The notes: generated from the sequence alone by a model not told the origin. Counted from the first letter of the stretch, positions 36,077 through 45,989 are shown. The stretch is DNA of 64,000 nt from Pieris napi (GCF_905475465.1 NC_062238.1:5622501-5686500); one strand, 5' to 3'. A program made the numbers and translations.

Positions 36077-38347
36077 TTTTGACCACCTTTTTTTTTTTTT
36101 TTTTTGTGTTCTTGTTCATCTGCAATCGGCTATCAGCCATGATCAGATATTTTCCGAGGTTAAATTTGGTTGGGTGCGATTCCATTGAATGGCACCGTAC
36201 GTGTTGGCAGAAACCGGACTCTTTACTTTAGGTCAGCTTCTCCGGTCCAGGTCCAGCACTTGCCATCTCCTTAGGCGAGCCACATCATCTCCCGGGGCCA
36301 ACAGACTCCTAGCCAGTTCATTGGTGTGTTTGGTTAACCTTTCCCTGTATCTAGTACTGTTCTTGCGGATTACTTCCTTAATGGTTGGCATCTCCAGATA
36401 TTCATGTATTTCCTTGTTTCTCACAAACCAGTGTGCACTTGAAATAGTTCTCAGTGCAATGTTTTGAAATCTTTGGAGGATTTCGATGTTAGAATTGCTT
36501 GCACAGCCCCAGAGTTCTATTCCATATGTCCACACTGGTTGTATGATAGCCTTGTAAACAAGCAATTTGTTACTCAGGGTCAACCTAGATTGCTGGCCTA
36601 GAAGCCATGATAGCTCTTTGAATTTCAAGGTGGCTTCTGTTTTCTTGGCTTTTATATGATTAGCCCAGGTCAGTCTTCTGTCCAGATGCAGTCCGAGATA
36701 TTTCACGCTGTTTTTGCTTGGTAACGGTTTGTCTTCTATATGCACAGGTGGACAATCGCCCTTTCGCAGTGTAAATGTTACTTGTATTGATTTAGCTATG
36801 CTAGGCTTGATTCTCCACCTCTGCAGCCAAACGTTCACCTTGTTGAGCTGTTCCTGTAGTTTCAGTGAAGCGTTATTCGCGTTCACATCGCTTGCAAGGC
36901 AAGCAGTGTCATCTGCGTATGTTGCTGTTACGACATTTTCTGTTTCAGGCAAGTCTGCCGTATATATTGAATAAAGGACTGGGCCAAGCACTGATCCTTG
37001 TGGAACTGAGGCAGTGATGTAATAGAGCCTTGAAAGTTCTTCCTCGTACTTTACTTGGAATCTTCTTTGATCTAGATAAGATTTTAGGATCATATAGAAT
37101 GAGTTTGGTAGGAGGGTTTTCAGCTTGTACAACAATCCTTTGTGCCAAACTCTATCGAATGCCTGCTGGATATCTATGAATACTGCTGAACAATATTCTT
37201 TTTTCTCTAGCGATTGTCTTATTTTGTGAACCACTCGGTGTACTTGTTCTACAGTAGCATGTTTTTCCCGGAAACCAAATTGGTGATCGGGTATAATTCT
37301 GTTTTGGTCCAGGACTGGTTTTAGTCTCCGAAGAAAAGTTTTTTCAAAAACCTTAGATATTGTTGGGAGAAGACTTATAGGCCTGTATGAGCTAGGTTCT
37401 GTTGGAGGTTTCCCTGGCTTTACAATCATAATTATTTGTGATATCTTCCATAGCTTTGGGTAGTACTGTATTCTAAAAATGCCATTAAACAACATTGTTA
37501 AGAGTACTATTGCTTTTCTAGGTAGTTTTTTAAGGATTTCACCCGTTATTAGGTCGAAACCAGGAGCCTTTTTGTTTTCTAGATAGCTTATTGTGCGCAT
37601 TAATTCTTGTGGAGTGACAAGTTTTAGCGGTAGTGATAACTGCTGGTCACTATTGATCATTCTATCCACTTCCTCTTCAAACTCAGTCATGGATGATAGG
37701 TTTGGTTTGAAGACTTCGCTTAAGTGTCTAGCGAAAAGTTCAGCTTTTTCACTGCCGCTCCTAGCCCACGGATCGTTTGTAGATATCCTTATAGGTGGTA
37801 TATGGTTATGTGGTCTTTTAAAGTTCTTAGTTATTTTCCAGAGTGAGTAATTATCCTTCTTATGAGGCGAGAGTGTACAGAGTTTTTCTTGGAAGGTTGT
37901 GTTTTGATTTTCTTTAATTAACTCTTTTAGTTCTCTAGATATTCTATTGAATTCCGACCTGTCTACATCTGATCTGCTAGTGTGTAATCGCCTTCTTTGT
38001 CTCCGTTTTTCTTCCAACTTGTTGCGTATTTCCAGTGGTATGTTACCTAATTGATTGGAAGAGCTCAGTGTAGGGGTGGCACGCCACGCAGCTACTTGTA
38101 TGAGATTCGTGATGTAGAATGTTGCCTCATCTATATCTTCTTCTGTCTTGAGCTTAACCTTTAGTTCAACTTCATCTTCTAAGTATTCAGCAAATGCGTC
38201 CCAGTCTGTTTTATGATTATATAGCGCCAGTCTCTGTGCTCTGTGTATAGCGGAAACGCTAAATGTTGCTATGATAGGGGTGTGGTCAGACCCACCATCA
38301 GACGATGATGCCACGTCAAAATACACATCACCATCATTTTGACCACC
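36077..38347 (-). mobile_element. young 5'-truncated Jockey-clade LINE with 11-bp target duplication
   Basis: The duplication 'ttttgaccacc' stands at 36077-36087 and 38337-38347. On the minus strand the element runs from about 38336, already inside the endonuclease domain, to a poly(A) tail seen as an 18-nt T run at 36088-36105. The 5' end is truncated, the usual result of incomplete target-primed reverse transcription. Perfect duplication, homopolymer tail and an undamaged frame all say it inserted recently. The interrupted MITE supplied the target. Confidence 0.93.
36233..38336 (-). CDS. Jockey-type ORF2: endonuclease end + reverse transcriptase (5' truncated)
   Basis: About 700 codons are open from the truncated 5' end to the stop at 36233-36235, with no ATG start; the frame simply enters from the missing part. 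The first residues carry the GGSDHTPI motif that closes the APE-type endonuclease. The reverse transcriptase follows: PSSYRPISLLPTISKVFEK, then HQFGFREKHAT, FIDIQQAFDRVWH, SVPQGSVLGP and the catalytic ATYADDTACL (near 36905-36930). A thumb/C-terminal part with KYLGLHLDRRLTW and a Jockey-like tail (WFVRNKEIHEYLE, then LDLDRRS) ends it. There is no RNase H domain. The intact frame is remarkable for a dead-on-arrival copy and fits recent insertion; it lacks promoter and ORF1. Confidence 0.93.
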
Positions 38348-38519
38348 TAGTGACGTTTTTTGACCTTATAGTTAAAAGTTACCATTATGTGGTGTAAAGT
38401 ACTGGAAAGTCGAAAATAATATTAAAAATAACGCGTAATTCAATCCCCGCCTCGCATCGTAACATTTTACAAAAGGACCCCCCAAAATTCGTTACGTAAT
38501 ACATGAACGCTCCCTATAC

Positions 38520-38765
38520 AAATAATATTCTTAACCTAAAAACTTATATTCGTTAATAGTTTATAATTTAGACCGGACCAGTTGTTAAAATTAAGACCAT
38601 GTCGCCATTTGCAAATATTACTGAAGCCAGGTCGACACTTTCCTTAATTAATTTTACTTTGGGCGAGAATTTCTTTAATTAATTTAAATTAATTATAAAT
38701 ATATGCTGAAAGGAATCTTAAAATTAATATTGCGTTAATTAGATCGTTCTTTAATATTAAATTAG
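38520..38765. other. AT-rich spacer
   Basis: Nothing recognised. Confidence 0.35.
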
Positions 38766-38766
38766 A

Positions 38767-38850
38767 GTGTTAGCGTATTAGTTAAAGCGTGCAATGCTCA
38801 GTTCAACCTTCAAGTCGTTGATTTGAATCCCCGTTGTTGACAAGTATGAA
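38767..38850 (+). repeat. possible decayed SINE head
   Basis: 'gttagcgtattagttaaagcgtgcaatgc' followed by 'gatttgaatccccg' resembles the A/B-box spacing of the SINE family, but the body behind it is hardly recognisable. Confidence 0.35.
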
Positions 38851-38854
38851 GTAA

Positions 38855-39770
38855 TAACCTATGAAAAAAGTTATATATTTTAACCAAATATCTAGGTAGC
38901 CTTACCCATAAAACTGGACACGATGAGACAAAGGGTTAAGGGGTCTCCTTATATAAGTTAGAAGCGTAATTTTTAGTATTAAGTTGTATTCATTTTAGTT
39001 TTTGAATGCGGTTGAACTCTTGCAAAACGTAAAAAATTACATTAAAACTGTTTATAGATCACTTTACTACGTTTAGCTCCTTTCATTTTCGACTTTCCAA
39101 AATGCATAATCGGCAAGAATTTATAGTTTCTAACTCCTCAGTGAAAATATCTCAAGTGAGATATTAAAAAAAAATATATATATATAAATAATTTTACTTT
39201 AAGTAATAACAGGTATGTGCTGTGGGTGATGTGAATGAAGAATTGTCGCGAGTCATGTGCATATAATAAGAGTTCGACGACGATGCTACGAAGGTAGCTG
39301 CTACCACCAGCTACCAGCTTATCACTTCATTATCTTTTTGTGATATATCAGGGTACTTAAGAATAAGATCTCATCTCAAGAAGAGATCTTCTAAAAGCGG
39401 CTTCACTTCTGTATACCCTGTGTTAGTTAACCGGTCAAAAGAAGTATTTTAAAAATGTATAATAGTAGAACATAATTTAAATATATAAGAAAATGTCATC
39501 ACTCAGTTATAATTGTAAGAGCTGTTGGAGATAATCTTAGAGACGTGAAAGTCGAATGGTAGATTTTAATTAAAGCTAATTGTGTTTAACGGTGACTGTG
39601 ATTAGAAGACGAAATTAGAAAGTAATAAAACTCATTCGGCGAAACGACGGGAGTTAATGATTATTGTTAACAATTAACTACGAATGTACGTTTAGAATTT
39701 AACTAAGTATCGACGTATATAAAAGCATAGATCTATTCTAGGATTTAAAACAATTGTAATGTTTGTATCA
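38855..39770. other. AT-rich spacer
   Basis: An 8-bp hairpin 'aagatctc...gagatctt' lies at 39364-39390. No gene seen. Confidence 0.35.
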
Positions 39771-39820
39771 GAGCAGTTTTGGCGTCATGCCTTAAGTCTC
39801 TCAATCCTGAGGTTATACAT

Positions 39821-40606
39821 TAGGGAATGCAATCCCGACTCGAGATCGTAAATTCGAGATCCCGCGGGATTAGAAATATCAATCCAGCGGGATCCCGAGA
39901 TTTTCGGGATCTCGTCCAGTTTAAAAAAAATTGAATTTCACATGACTGAATACTATGAAAACTGCTTCTTTGTGATAATGTCGTTAATTATTTGAAAGAA
40001 AACTAAGGCTAACTTAATAATTAACAGTTTTACTAACATAAACATAATCAAAACAAAACTAGATATAGTTTAAGGAGATTAAAAAGTAGTTAATTTTGAA
40101 AGTTACTTCTTTAAAAAAAAGTGTATCAAGAATGCTATCTGATAACCGGCATCTAATGTTCGTTGCGATGTCCAGCTGCTGAGAATGCTCTCTCCATCAC
40201 TGGTTGGCAACAGCGTGAATAAGCAATTATATTATGTAAACTGCAAAAATTGCCCCCTTGTTCCTCACACTCAAATAAATCCATTTCTTTTTTTATTACT
40301 GACTCTAATATGTCTATGTTGCTTGGCAATTGGAAAGTCTCGTTACCTTTCCATTGCTCCAAATCATCTTGAAAATTATTCGGATTTTTCATCGAAGAGA
40401 TTAACTTTTCTGAGAGAGTAGTTTTTAGGTCTTCTAGCTTTCGAATCATGAAACGCAACGTATGTTCTGCCCTAACTAAATCAGTATCTCCCAATCCCGT
40501 CAATCTCGAACGGGATCTCGTCATATTGTGCTTCGGGATTGATCCCGAAAAATTACACGGGATCTCGCGAGATCAGAATCCCGCGGGATCGGGATTGCAT
40601 TCCCTA
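39821..40606 (-). mobile_element. non-autonomous hAT element with perfect 8-bp target duplication
   Basis: Perfect 16-bp terminal inverted repeats 'tagggaatgcaatccc' (39821-39836) and its complement (40591-40606). The 8-bp duplication 'ttatacat' flanks it at 39813-39820 and 40607-40614, diagnostic of hAT. At 786 bp it is far shorter than an autonomous hAT and keeps only a piece of transposase. Both ends carry subterminal repeats of 'gggatctcg' and the palindrome 'atcccgcgggat', probable transposase-binding sites. The perfect duplication suggests recent insertion. Confidence 0.93.
40153..40524 (-). pseudogene. hAT transposase C-terminal fragment (dimerisation region)
   Basis: The 123-codon frame ends with QPVMERAFSAAGH, a clear form of the hAT C-terminal dimerisation motif (usual form P.SerVERlFSaag). 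Upstream it has a weakly helical charged segment with LEQWKGNE. The catalytic Asp and Glu regions and the BED zinc finger are absent, so the internal deletion removed the enzyme's active part. The apparent start lies close to the right terminal repeat and is not a real start. Confidence 0.75.
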
Positions 40607-40764
40607 TTATACATTCGATTGACAGCTTACTTTCTACTACGGTGAAGGCAAATATTGTAAGTAAACCGGCAATTAGTATAAAAATTCACGATTTTTGTCA
40701 GGCACAGAAATCTGAAAATCTGAAAAACTATCAAAGAAACGGTTGTAATCTGAGACCCTATAGG

Positions 40765-42660
40765 TTTGCTCCTCTAGACTATTATTAATAATGCTTGTGT
40801 CTCTCTCTTTATGATTTTACTTAGTAAAAGTAAGTGATCAACCTTCTGTATCTGACACATACTGTCGATATCGATCCATCGAAGTTTAGTGTTTGAGGTA
40901 CACCAAATGAAAACCGAAATAGAATTCACTGTCTTTATTGTCCTCTGACTTACATGGCGGTTTTAGGGCGACTGAATGATCCACGTGCAAGTGGAATTAT
41001 GAAATAATTGATACATAGACAATATTACAAATGGAATTGCGAAATTTCTATATAGACAATAATTACACCTATACAGAAGTAAGAAAGGCGCATAGTTTAT
41101 TAGATATAAAAATTATGTACGTTATCCCAGTCAATTGCTAAACAATGTCGATAATTAACGTAAACATAAAAAAAGGAATATTAAATCTTCTCTCATCTCT
41201 CATCTTATAAAAGATATGTATTATATATATAACTTTACCAAGTAAGGGCCAATTAGAACATTAATAAGCAAACAAACTCAATAAAAAGTTTCATCCCCAG
41301 CGCGAATTATAGATTTCCGAGTTTTCCATATCCGAGCAATTGTTAGTATTCATGTAGATTCGTTAATGTTCCTAATGAAACGTGGAATATCTCACAGGAA
41401 ATTATTTAAATCACGAATGATGTTCCTTTTTGTTAAACGAAATATGTGTGATTACGCTTTTTATTGCTTTGTGCTTTTTTATTGAAAATTGTTTAATAAA
41501 AGAGAACAAAATTAACGAATAAATATGTTTTTGAACACGGTTTTTGCCATGACCTAATTTAGAGCTTCGTGTCGCAAGGAGCAGTTTCGATAATCATTGC
41601 AATGGAAAATTTAAAATGGAGTGGAGAATTCTCGGGTCAAAAATATCGCTTTTTTATGCTTAGTAATATTTTAGTTCGTTAATATAGCTATATTTTTATC
41701 GCCGTGTATATACGTGTTAATATAATTGTATATAATAATCAGAAATAGAACCAAATAACATCTCCTATAGTAAAAACGTGTTTTATGAACATTCTTAGAA
41801 ATTTTTATTTTATATCTAGACAGATAATAGGAAAATATTGATTATAAAGTAATTTCCCATATCTCAAGTGCGATTCTAGTATTAACAATACAACGTTGAC
41901 CTCAAGTATGTATCTAGAATGTTTTCAGATATAAAAATCACTTCGAAATTGGTTTTCATTCTTTAAAAATACGTCGAGCTAAGTCCGTAGCACTAAGAGC
42001 TACGAGTGCTACGTTGGCTACGAAAATATTCACACCCTCTTCCGTAGCCATACAAAGCAAGCTGAAACGCAATATTTTCTTACATTTTCCGCACAAGTGT
42101 AGCGGAACCTAAATTTCTATTCGGGTCAGTAGAGAAACGTGAAATTAGTTTTTAGTAAATTTTCAGTGAAAATGGAAACCTATATAAATGTTTACGATTA
42201 ATAAGCAACATTCAATATTTACCGATATGAAGTTAAATAACGATTATTATTATTTTGTGAAATTGTGTATTTACTTGTAAATATTATTTTGTAATAGAAA
42301 TGATGGCCCCAAACAATAATTTATTGTAAACGATGACATCACGTCTTTATTTTTGTTTAATTAATTTCAAAGTAGTTCAAATATTTTTGTCTATTTTTAA
42401 TAAACAACAAAATAAAATGTAATCCATGAATGACAAAAATGACATTTGTTCCTCAATCAGGTATGTTTGCCGAGACCGGAACTGACGGTTTTATTGCCAT
42501 CATTTGTAAAAAGATGGCATTCTTGATACATCGTGTTAGGCATACCACAATTAGTATCCTCAATGTTTTGATCATAAAAAACAAATTTCATAAAAGGTAT
42601 ATTCATCCCCCACTACAGGAGTTCTTTTGTATCTGTTTTGTTTTTTTTTACTAACCTATT
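40765..42660. other. AT-rich spacer with fragments
   Basis: A minus-strand SINE-like scrap ('agtaagtgatcaaccttctgtatctgacac') lies near 40827-40856. A hairpin 'cgtagcact...agtgctacg' (41980-42015 region) is followed by further 'gctacg'/'cgtagcc' pieces, perhaps a DNA-transposon remnant. No gene. Confidence 0.35.
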
Positions 42661-42917
42661 CATATATATGTTACGGGTAATGCTAGAAGGTGGAGTAAAC
42701 CTAGGTTTACTCGGGTTGACTTAGTATTACCCAAGCTTCTTGGGTAAAGTCCGAATAATAAGTAAAATAAATTTTAATTCGGGGTTTACCCATGCTCACC
42801 TAGGTCTACCCAACTCTGTCTGGGTAATGTGTTGGCTAAATTTTAACAACAGTTTAGCAAATTTTGCATTAGTCTTGTTGGCAACACTGGCCACGCCGCC
42901 GCTTGCTTAGTGACAAA

Positions 42918-44240
42918 ATGGCGACCGAACAGAGTGCACGTTCTTTTCGAGAGCGTTTTGATACAAAATTTCAAGAGTTATTCTCAGCGAAAGGATTAAA
43001 TTCTTTTTACTTTAGTAACGAACAGTATTTGGAAATAATTAATTCGGTAAAAAGTGCAAAAGAAGCTAAATCGAAAACTACTTTACAATACCGGCGATTG
43101 AAGCGTTTTGATTTGTGCTCGGTAAGTGGCGTCGAGAAACTGATTGCTCCTCTATCTTCAAGTGAGACAACAATTAAATATTACGTGACTAATGATGAAA
43201 TGTTCGATATTTTGCATGAAACTCATTTGGCTGTTGGACATGGAGGAAAACATCGAATGGAAAAAGAATGTAAAAAAAAATATAAAAATATTACTCAAGA
43301 AGTAATCAAATTATATTTACGACTATGCGAACCATGCCAAAAAAAGTTAAAGTCTGCTAAAAAAGGAATTGTTGTCAAACCATTGGTGTCAACAGAAATG
43401 AATAGTCGCTGTCAAGTAGATTTAATTGACATGCAGTCTAACCCTGACGGCGACTTCAAATTCATAATGGTCTATCAAGATCATTTGACAAAGTTTGTAC
43501 AGCTGCGCGCGTTAACATCTAAACGAGCCGTAGAAGTTGCTTATAAGCTTTTGGACATATTTTGTATTTTTGGCGCACCTTCAATTCTTCAATCAGACAA
43601 TGGCCGCGAGTTTGCAAATCACGTAATAGAAGAGTTGTGCTCGATGTGGAGCGGTCTGAAGATAGTACATGGCAAACCTCGCCATAGTCAGTCTCAAGGT
43701 AGTGTGGAAAGAGCAAATCAAGACGTACAAAATATGCTTATGACGTGGATGAACGACGAAAATTGTAAGCGTTGGTCAGAAGGTTTGAAGTTCGTACAAT
43801 TAATGAAAAATAGGGCATTCCACGATGGAATAAAACGAGCTCCTTATACCGCCATGTTCGGTAGTGATGTCAAGGTGGGTTTAGCGTCATCTTCTCTTCC
43901 AAAAGAAGTTATTGTCAATATTCACACTGAGGAAGAGCTCGAGAAAATGTTGACGGAATTTACTACCGAAGCAGAATCTAGTCCAGAATCCCAAGAAGAA
44001 GGACCGGAATCTAGACAAGAATCTCAAGAAGATTTACTAAATGTAGAGCTGGAATCAGAGAATTACCACTTACAGAACACGGAGATGAGAAGCGATATCG
44101 AAACAGAAGTTTTAAATACAAAAGAAGGTGAAAGGAACGTTTTATTAGAAATAAATTCAGAAGAAACGGCCAAAAAGAAAGACGAATTAGAGTGTAGTAG
44201 ATGTAGTAGGCACAAGTACACAAGAAATAAACTTATGTGA
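42918..44240 (+). CDS. Ginger-type integrase-like transposase, N-terminal 440 codons
   Basis: The ATG at 42918 is the first in frame and lies about 90 bp inside the left arm; the open frame extends 15 bp upstream only through a TTG. Residues 100-140 form an H2C2 integrase zinc finger (HETHLAVGHGG with His103/His108, then CEPC with Cys137/Cys140). The rve-type catalytic core follows: Asp168 in CQVDLID, Asp227 in LQSDNGREF and Glu264 in GSVERANQD, with 36 residues between the last two. Residues about 340-380 are a Glu/Ser/Gln-rich linker with SQEE-like repeats. The frame then ends prematurely after ELECSRCS because of a frameshift; the rest of the protein continues in another frame (44191-44727). 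All catalytic and zinc residues are present. Confidence 0.88.
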   Translation: MATEQSARSFRERFDTKFQELFSAKGLNSFYFSNEQYLEIINSVKSAKEAKSKTTLQYRRLKRFDLCSVSGVEKLIAPLSSSETTIKYYVTNDEMFDILHETHLAVGHGGKHRMEKECKKKYKNITQEVIKLYLRLCEPCQKKLKSAKKGIVVKPLVSTEMNSRCQVDLIDMQSNPDGDFKFIMVYQDHLTKFVQLRALTSKRAVEVAYKLLDIFCIFGAPSILQSDNGREFANHVIEELCSMWSGLKIVHGKPRHSQSQGSVERANQDVQNMLMTWMNDENCKRWSEGLKFVQLMKNRAFHDGIKRAPYTAMFGSDVKVGLASSSLPKEVIVNIHTEEELEKMLTEFTTEAESSPESQEEGPESRQESQEDLLNVELESENYHLQNTEMRSDIETEVLNTKEGERNVLLEINSEETAKKKDELECSRCSRHKYTRNKLM

Positions 44241-44727
44241 AATTTGTACTACTCAACAAAATATAAATAAACATAGATTATCTGCCCGATTGAGCTTAGA
44301 AAATCAAGCTAAGAAAATGAAAGCCTTATCTAATTTAAAATTTCCTCCATGTTCTGTTGGAGATACGGTGAGAGTCCAAATACCAGATGTCGATAGAGGA
44401 AGAGGCGAGTTTCGGAACGTGCTTATGGTAGTTATAGAAAAAGCTGGTGATCTGTATAGGCTAGGAAACGAACGTGGTACTATTGAGGAAATGTTCTCAA
44501 GGAATCAGTTTTCTGTGTGTCATGATAAACTGATTGATATCGAAAATATATCACCAGAAAAAAAAAGTTTACGAGAGCTTGCAAATGAACAGTCGCTTTC
44601 AGGAGGCCAGGGTTATAAAAGGTGTAATTGCAAAACAAAATGTGCCACAAAGAAGTGTTCATGCAAAGCTGCAGGAAAATTATGCAACTCAAAATGTCAC
44701 AGCAGTTTATCTTGCTCAAATAAATAA
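44191..44727 (+). pseudogene. frameshifted C-terminal part of the Ginger transposase, with CXC-like tail
   Basis: The frame is open from 44191 to the stop at 44725-44727. Early codons give a TQEINLCEICTTQQ phrase whose CEIC would pair with the CSRC left in the other frame, making a four-Cys zinc knuckle if the frames were once joined. Then comes FPPCSVGDTVRVQIPDVDRG and RNVLMVVIE...YRLG, the small beta-rich domain seen in KRBA2-like proteins. From about 44620 follows a 35-residue tail with eight cysteines (RCNCKTKC, KKCSCKAAG, CNSKCH), resembling half of a Tesmin/TSO1 CXC DNA-binding domain. The shift falls in a GTA-rich tract at about 44192-44215. Confidence 0.75.
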
Positions 44728-45052
44728 TTTTTATGTTTGTATGTTTTTCAGATAATAAATGTTTAAAATGGCCTTGGATTTTCATTTCACTAATTAATTA
44801 GACAAATTTTTAACATTACCCAGCCAGAGTTGGGTAGACCTAGGTTGGGTTGAGTAGAGCATGGGTAAACCCCGAATTAAAATTTATTTTACTTATTATT
44901 CGGACTTTACCCAAGAAGCTTGGGTAATACTAAGTCAACCCGAGTAAACCTAGGTTTACTCCACCTTCTAGCATTACCCGTAACATATATAATTTGAAAT
45001 AATTAGTTATTATTAATGACTAAAGAAAATTCTAGAGAATTCCACAGGTATT

Positions 45053-45092
45053 AATCGCCAAATAGGCAGACACTTCTGCCTATTTGGCGATT
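45053..45092. repeat. perfect 18-bp hairpin
   Basis: Arm 'aatcgccaaataggcaga' (45053-45070), 4-nt loop 'cact', perfect inverted arm 45075-45092. It lies 64 bp downstream of the Ginger element's target duplication. No promoter or tail identifies it as an RNA gene or terminator. Confidence 0.8.
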
Positions 45093-45094
45093 GT

Positions 45095-45740
45095 AAATTA
45101 TATGCAGTCCTCAGTACATTTCAAATAGGTAATTAAAATTCCGCTTGAAATTGGATTTAAATTAGTTGATTCAGGTCCTGAAATAACTATTAATTCTATT
45201 CCATTAAAAGACAAAATATATGATTATGGATGGTAATCTTATAAAAAATTTACATTTAATACCCGATTAGACTGAATCTCTTCCTAGTTTGTGTCACTAA
45301 CATGAATTTATGAGGTCGTTACATTAATTTATTACTTGATATAAAGAAACCGTAGGGTTACCCTTATCGACACAGGGGGCTTAAACATAACATTGCCTTC
45401 ACCCGCTTTAAACCAATATCGTCTTTAATTTTTCCGGGCATCTTTAGTAGTTTTTAGGTTCTGCTGCTTTTATGTTATAGAGCGCGAATGCGGTATTCAA
45501 AATCAAAATCATATCAGTTATTTCAATTGGGCTTGTTTAAAAGGCACTTTTGAAAGACAAAATTATAAGTTAAAAATATTTAAAAATTACTTCTTGCCCC
45601 TTCCAAAAGTTAGTTTCATACGGCAAAGAATGGGCAAGGAACTCCATACTTACTGTTTTAAAATGGTTTTTACAATATTTTGTAAATGTCGGCAATAGAT
45701 GATAGTTGGTACAAATGAGACAGCGTTATCGAGCGCTATC
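45095..45740. other. AT-rich spacer
   Basis: Nothing recognised apart from the features on either side. Confidence 0.35.
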
Positions 45741-45742
45741 GA

Positions 45743-45851
45743 CACGTGCACACGCACCTGCGCCCGCACCTGCGCCCGCACCTGCACCCGCACCTGCACA
45801 CGCACCTGCAAATACACGTGCACACGCACGTGCACATTGCACGTGCACATG
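45743..45851 (+). repeat. 12-bp minisatellite, nine units, one E-box per unit
   Basis: Units start every 12 bp from 45743 to 45827, with a one-base slip before the last at 45840. Each begins with a CANNTG hexamer: CACGTG in units 1, 7, 8 and 9, and CACCTG in units 2-6. The remainder of each unit is GCACACG, GCGCCCG or similar. The array is therefore both a tandem repeat and a dense E-box cluster, immediately upstream of a core promoter. Confidence 0.9.
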
Positions 45852-45915
45852 ACGTCATTTCCCCACTAGGTTTCGGGTGTATAAAAACCCGCCTCGCCGC
45901 TGTATGATCATATGA
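45850..45915 (+). promoter_or_regulatory. core promoter: CRE, TATA box and initiator
   Basis: The perfect CRE palindrome TGACGTCA is at 45850-45857. TATAAAAA is at 45880-45887. A TCA at 45908-45910 in 'gatcatat' resembles the insect initiator TCAKTY and puts A+1 at 45910, exactly 30 bp after the first T of the TATA box. The order E-boxes, CRE, TATA, Inr is that of a regulated pol II promoter. The 80 bp after the start are CpG-rich. The transcribed product is unknown; the candidate exon at 46853 is on the same strand. Confidence 0.6.
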
Positions 45916-45989
45916 TGTATCGGCACGCATTGTTTCTGAATGCGTCGAGGCGCATGGAGCGCAGTCTTAACTGACTGTCACCTCTTTCC

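Larger units (their letters stand above)
35998..38514. mobile_element. 'gggagcgttca' MITE split by a LINE insertion
   Basis: The left inverted repeat 'gggagcgttcaagtattacgtcacg' begins at 35998. The right one ends at 38514 and reads inward 'gggagcgttcatgtattacgtaacg'. TAT trinucleotides flank both ends (35995-35997, 38515-38517). Removing the 2.26-kb LINE plus one target copy leaves a MITE of roughly 260 bp, collinear with the truncated copy at 27146-27350. Superfamily not proven; a 3-bp duplication would suit a Harbinger-like element. Similar sequences are widespread in insects as I recall. Confidence 0.8.
39772..40760 (+). repeat. SINE copy interrupted by a hAT element
   Basis: The left part (39772-39820, '...gcgtcatgccttaagtctctcaatcctgagg') and the right part (40607-40760, 'cattcgattgacagc...ggtgaagg...ttgtcaggcacagaaatctg...gagaccctatagg') form one diverged SINE of the 4476-4782 family once the insertion is set aside. 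The break falls between the A- and B-box, at the edge of the B-box. Confidence 0.75.
42669..44985 (+). mobile_element. Ginger1-like DNA transposon, nearly intact
   Basis: The 2317-bp element starts TGTTACGGG and ends CCCGTAACA, flanked by TATA on each side (42665-42668 and 44986-44989), a 4-bp duplication. Terminal inverted repeats are about 161 bp (42669-42829) and about 173 bp (from 44813). The outer 120-130 bp appear identical by eye; the right arm has a ~12-bp extra piece. The arms contain many short GGGTAA/TTACCC motifs. TGT ends, a 4-bp duplication and a retrovirus-integrase-like transposase are the published hallmarks of Ginger1, which moves as DNA. The domain order also matches proteins annotated as KRBA2-like in animals, thought to derive from such elements. 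Confidence 0.88.

Noticed and set aside
36189..37850. Plus-strand open frames
   Set aside because: They are antisense shadows of the Jockey reverse transcriptase.
45743..45851. CRISPR-like direct-repeat array
   Set aside because: Units are contiguous without spacers and the genome is eukaryotic; it is a minisatellite.
45650..45930. Minus-strand frames rich in Cys-Thr-Val-Arg repeats
   Set aside because: They are translations of the 12-bp minisatellite in different frames, not a protein.
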